Shown: piece after piece, positions 40,931-43,356 of the stretch
Layout: each line of letters opens with the position of its first letter
Numbering within the stretch: position 1 is the first letter of the stretch
NCBI GenBank assembly: GCA_964354225.1
Contig: CAYGZC010000269.1
Coordinates: forward strand, 1 to 43,356
Reading direction: 5' to 3'
Origin: CAYGZC01 sp964354225
GTDB taxonomy: Bacteria > Bacteroidota > Ignavibacteria > UBA10030 > SZUA-254
DNA: 43,356 nucleotides
The notes under the pieces: generated by a model
Seen by the model: only the letters and a program-made list of their open reading frames with translations
Databases searched by the model: none
What the model was told of the DNA's origin: nothing
Translations under genes and position numbers: made by a program

Positions 40931-43356
40931 ATGAAAAATCTTCTTTTACTCTTCGTATTTGTTCTCTCAGTCACCGCCCAACCAACATTCAACCTGAAGA
41001 TTGCTTCGCCTAAGCAGGTAATCGGTTATGAGCTTGGTGAAAAATTTACATCACACTCGAAAATTGAAAAATATATCTTTGCACTTAGTGATCTTGCTGC
41101 AGATAGAGTTCGCGTGTTTCCCTATGGTGAAACATGTGAGAGAAGGAATCTTTATCTTGTCGTAATCAGCTCTGCCGAAAATCTAAATCATCTTGATGAT
41201 GTAAAGTCTAACATCCAGAAACTTTCCGATCCACGAACAACTAATGATGATCAAGCCGAAATTATCATCAAATCATCGCCCGCAATTGCGTGGCTCTCCT
41301 ACAATGTTCACGGCAACGAAGCTTCAGGCTCAGAAGCCGCTCTTGATGTTATGTATCAGCTTGCGGCGAGAAATGACGAAGAAATTAAATTTCTGCTAGA
41401 CAAACTCATTATTGTTATAGATCCACTACTTAATCCCGATGGTCATGAACGATACGTCAACTTCCAAACCACTCGTGCCGGAGTAAAGCCGGTTGAAGAT
41501 CAAGCCGCCGCCGAGCACAGTGAAGATTGGCCCTCCGGTCGATCCAATCATTATTTTTTCGATCTCAATCGTGACTGGGCATGGCTGACACAAAAAGAAA
41601 CTCAAACCCGCCTCAAAGTATACCAAGAGTGGAAACCACAAGTGCATGTAGATTTTCATGAGATGGGTTACAACAGCTCGTATTTTTTCTTCCCATCATT
41701 CAAGCCGGTTAACAAAAATCTTCCAAAGAGCACAATCGAATGGGGTGATATTTATGGCAAAGCGAATGCGACCGCATTTGATGCTAAAGGCTGGAGTTAC
41801 TGGAGTGGTGAAGTCTTCGATCTTTTCTATCCAGGGTTTGGAGATTCCTGGCCCTCACTCAACGGTGCTATTGGAATGACGTACGAGCAAGGCGGGCAGG
41901 TTGGTTTGCGTGTTAAACGAAATGACGAAACAATCTTAACACTCAAAGACCGACTTGAGCATCATGCCGTGACATCCATGGCAACACTTAAAGCCACAGC
42001 AGAGAATCGTGAGAAACAGCTTCGAGATTTTTATCAATTCTTTAAGGAAGCAATCGATGAAGGTAGAAACGGACCCATCAAAGCGTTCATAGTCGATCCG
42101 TCAAAAGATCCGGCACGGTCAGCGAAAATGGTAATGCTGCTCCAACAAGAAGGCGTTGAGATAACCCGAACTCAGACCGATTTCATAATCCACGGTTTGG
42201 CGACTTATTTTTCGAAGAAGGATATATCAAAACAATTTCCTGCAGGCAGTTATATAATTTCTCTTGATCAACCATCGAAGCGTCTAATTATGGCACTGAT
42301 GGAGCAAGAACCGGCAATCACGGACACATTCTTCTACGATATTTCTACATGGGCACTGCCGATAGCATATGGTGTTGAAACATACTGGACGGGAAAGCCA
42401 GTTTCAGTTTCCGCATCGGAAATTCATAATATCGAGATGCCCCCAGGATTAGTAATTGGTGGAAGAGCATCGTATGCATATCTTTTCAAATGGAATTCAA
42501 ACGATGCTATTAAGGGATTAGTCTGGCTTCTTCAGCACGACTATAAAACACACGTTGCGATGAAAGATTTCACTTCGCATAAAGAAAAGTTTGGTAGAGG
42601 AACCATCATTGTGCCGGTAAGTGGAAATCCAAAAGAAATCCATGAACAAATACAGGAACTGACTCTAAAATTTCATCTTACGATTTACGCTGCACAAAGC
42701 GGTTACACAGAACAAGGTATAAATTTAGGATCCGACCGCGCAGTGCGGCTAAAAAAACCTAAGATCATCGTAGCCACAAACAATCCGGTTTCTTCGGAAT
42801 CGTTCGGAGCTATCTGGTCGATGTTCGATAACGATTACGGTGTAGATTTTATACCGATGAAATTAGATCGGTTTCGGTCGATCGATCTTCACGATTACAC
42901 CGCTATGATTTTTCCCGATGACTGGGGCAACGGCTACGGATACAAGAGCCAGCTTGATTCAAACGCAGTGCAGAAAATTAAAACATGGATTGCCGGTGGC
43001 GGAACGTTTATTGGGATCGAGGGCGGGGCGGCATTTGCTTCCGCATCAGTCGGAAAAATTTCCAGTGTGAAAATTAAAGAAAAGAAAAAAGCGGATGAGA
43101 AAAAAGATGAAAAGAAGGATGATAAAAAGGACGTGAAGAAAGAGGAAAAGCTTTCGGACGAAGAACTTGAGAAACGTATGACGGTTGAAGAGCGTGAACG
43201 AAAACAACGCCTCGAATATATCCCGGGGACCATGATGCGCGTAAAGTTAGACAATTCGCATCCGCTCGGTTTCGGGTACGATTCAATCATTACAGTTTTG
43301 AAAACTACAAACACTATGTTCGAGCTGAGTGAAAAAGGATATAATGTCGGGATTTA
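40931..43356 (+). CDS. Secreted M14-family zinc carboxypeptidase-like protein (3' end cut off)
   Basis: The frame starts at ATG 40931 and is still open at the last base, giving about 808 residues. It begins with a signal peptide (MKNLLLLFVFVLSVTA). The M14 zinc ligands are HxxE in HGNEASG (His127, Glu130) and His243 in VDFHEMG. The substrate-binding Arg is in NRDW, and Glu319 in TYEQGG is the catalytic glutamate. The C-terminal region contains an inserted lysine- and acid-rich stretch (about 43070-43155) with runs of KKDEKKDDKKD. The length and C-terminal extension suggest a multi-domain secreted peptidase. It follows the RidA-like lipoprotein. Confidence 0.92.
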   Translation, partial: MKNLLLLFVFVLSVTAQPTFNLKIASPKQVIGYELGEKFTSHSKIEKYIFALSDLAADRVRVFPYGETCERRNLYLVVISSAENLNHLDDVKSNIQKLSDPRTTNDDQAEIIIKSSPAIAWLSYNVHGNEASGSEAALDVMYQLAARNDEEIKFLLDKLIIVIDPLLNPDGHERYVNFQTTRAGVKPVEDQAAAEHSEDWPSGRSNHYFFDLNRDWAWLTQKETQTRLKVYQEWKPQVHVDFHEMGYNSSYFFFPSFKPVNKNLPKSTIEWGDIYGKANATAFDAKGWSYWSGEVFDLFYPGFGDSWPSLNGAIGMTYEQGGQVGLRVKRNDETILTLKDRLEHHAVTSMATLKATAENREKQLRDFYQFFKEAIDEGRNGPIKAFIVDPSKDPARSAKMVMLLQQEGVEITRTQTDFIIHGLATYFSKKDISKQFPAGSYIISLDQPSKRLIMALMEQEPAITDTFFYDISTWALPIAYGVETYWTGKPVSVSASEIHNIEMPPGLVIGGRASYAYLFKWNSNDAIKGLVWLLQHDYKTHVAMKDFTSHKEKFGRGTIIVPVSGNPKEIHEQIQELTLKFHLTIYAAQSGYTEQGINLGSDRAVRLKKPKIIVATNNPVSSESFGAIWSMFDNDYGVDFIPMKLDRFRSIDLHDYTAMIFPDDWGNGYGYKSQLDSNAVQKIKTWIAGGGTFIGIEGGAAFASASVGKISSVKIKEKKKADEKKDEKKDDKKDVKKEEKLSDEELEKRMTVEERERKQRLEYIPGTMMRVKLDNSHPLGFGYDSIITVLKTTNTMFELSEKGYNVGI

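Overview
The window looks like a piece of a bacterial chromosome around the replication origin. The organism is probably an Ignavibacteria-type member of the Bacteroidota/Chlorobiota (FCB) group. This is inferred from the low to medium GC, the style of DnaA, GyrB, L34 and YidC, and the mixture of strong Shine-Dalgarno sites with genes that have none. It is not proven by a marker gene. I saw no rRNA, tRNA, CRISPR array or insertion sequence.

Layout. (1) Positions 1-1642 hold the end of an ABC exporter ATPase and its permease. (2) Positions 1709-5937 form an accessory island: a Phd/YefM-ParE/RelE pair, HicAB, a broken second copy of the ParE/RelE tail, a frameshifted GHKL (MutL/MORC-like) ATPase with a winged-helix partner, and a VapBC-type pair. 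(3) Positions 5938-8400 carry REP-like palindromes, a short pterin dehydratase, an NmrA-family reductase and a Spy-like metal-binding periplasmic protein. (4) Positions 8437-11542 hold typA and an aminotransferase. (5) Positions 11621-20135, all on the minus strand, are the left replichore side of the origin: DUF2461, murQ, rsmG, mnmG, mnmE, yidC, yidD, rnpA, rpmH. Two parS-like centromere sites flank mnmG. (6) Positions 20136-20628 are the probable oriC, with DnaA-box-like sites all in one orientation. (7) Positions 20629-29749 on the plus strand hold dnaA, dnaN, recF, a DciA-like gene, gyrB and gyrA. Strands diverge at the origin, so most genes run with the replication fork. (8) Positions 29795-43356 carry a REC-histidine kinase hybrid, adenosine deaminase, a PilB/GspE ATPase, a kinase-like membrane protein lacking its histidine, DUF971, priA, two cold-shock genes, a decayed Mut7-C RNase gene, an adenosine-specific kinase family gene, and a RidA-like lipoprotein followed by a secreted M14 peptidase that runs off the end.

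How they work together. The core is the replication-initiation set (DnaA, clamp, RecF, helicase-loader-like DciA, gyrase) next to the RNase P/L34/YidC/MnmEG block, an old conserved arrangement. The most likely site of an undescribed system is the minus-strand ATPase plus winged-helix pair inside the toxin-antitoxin island. In this genome its ATPase is split by one missing base. Other points worth checking are the missing normal start codon of mnmG directly beside a parS site, an intrinsic terminator inside the origin region, an orphan terminator upstream of typA, and a nine-base-periodic inverted array at 11548-11617.
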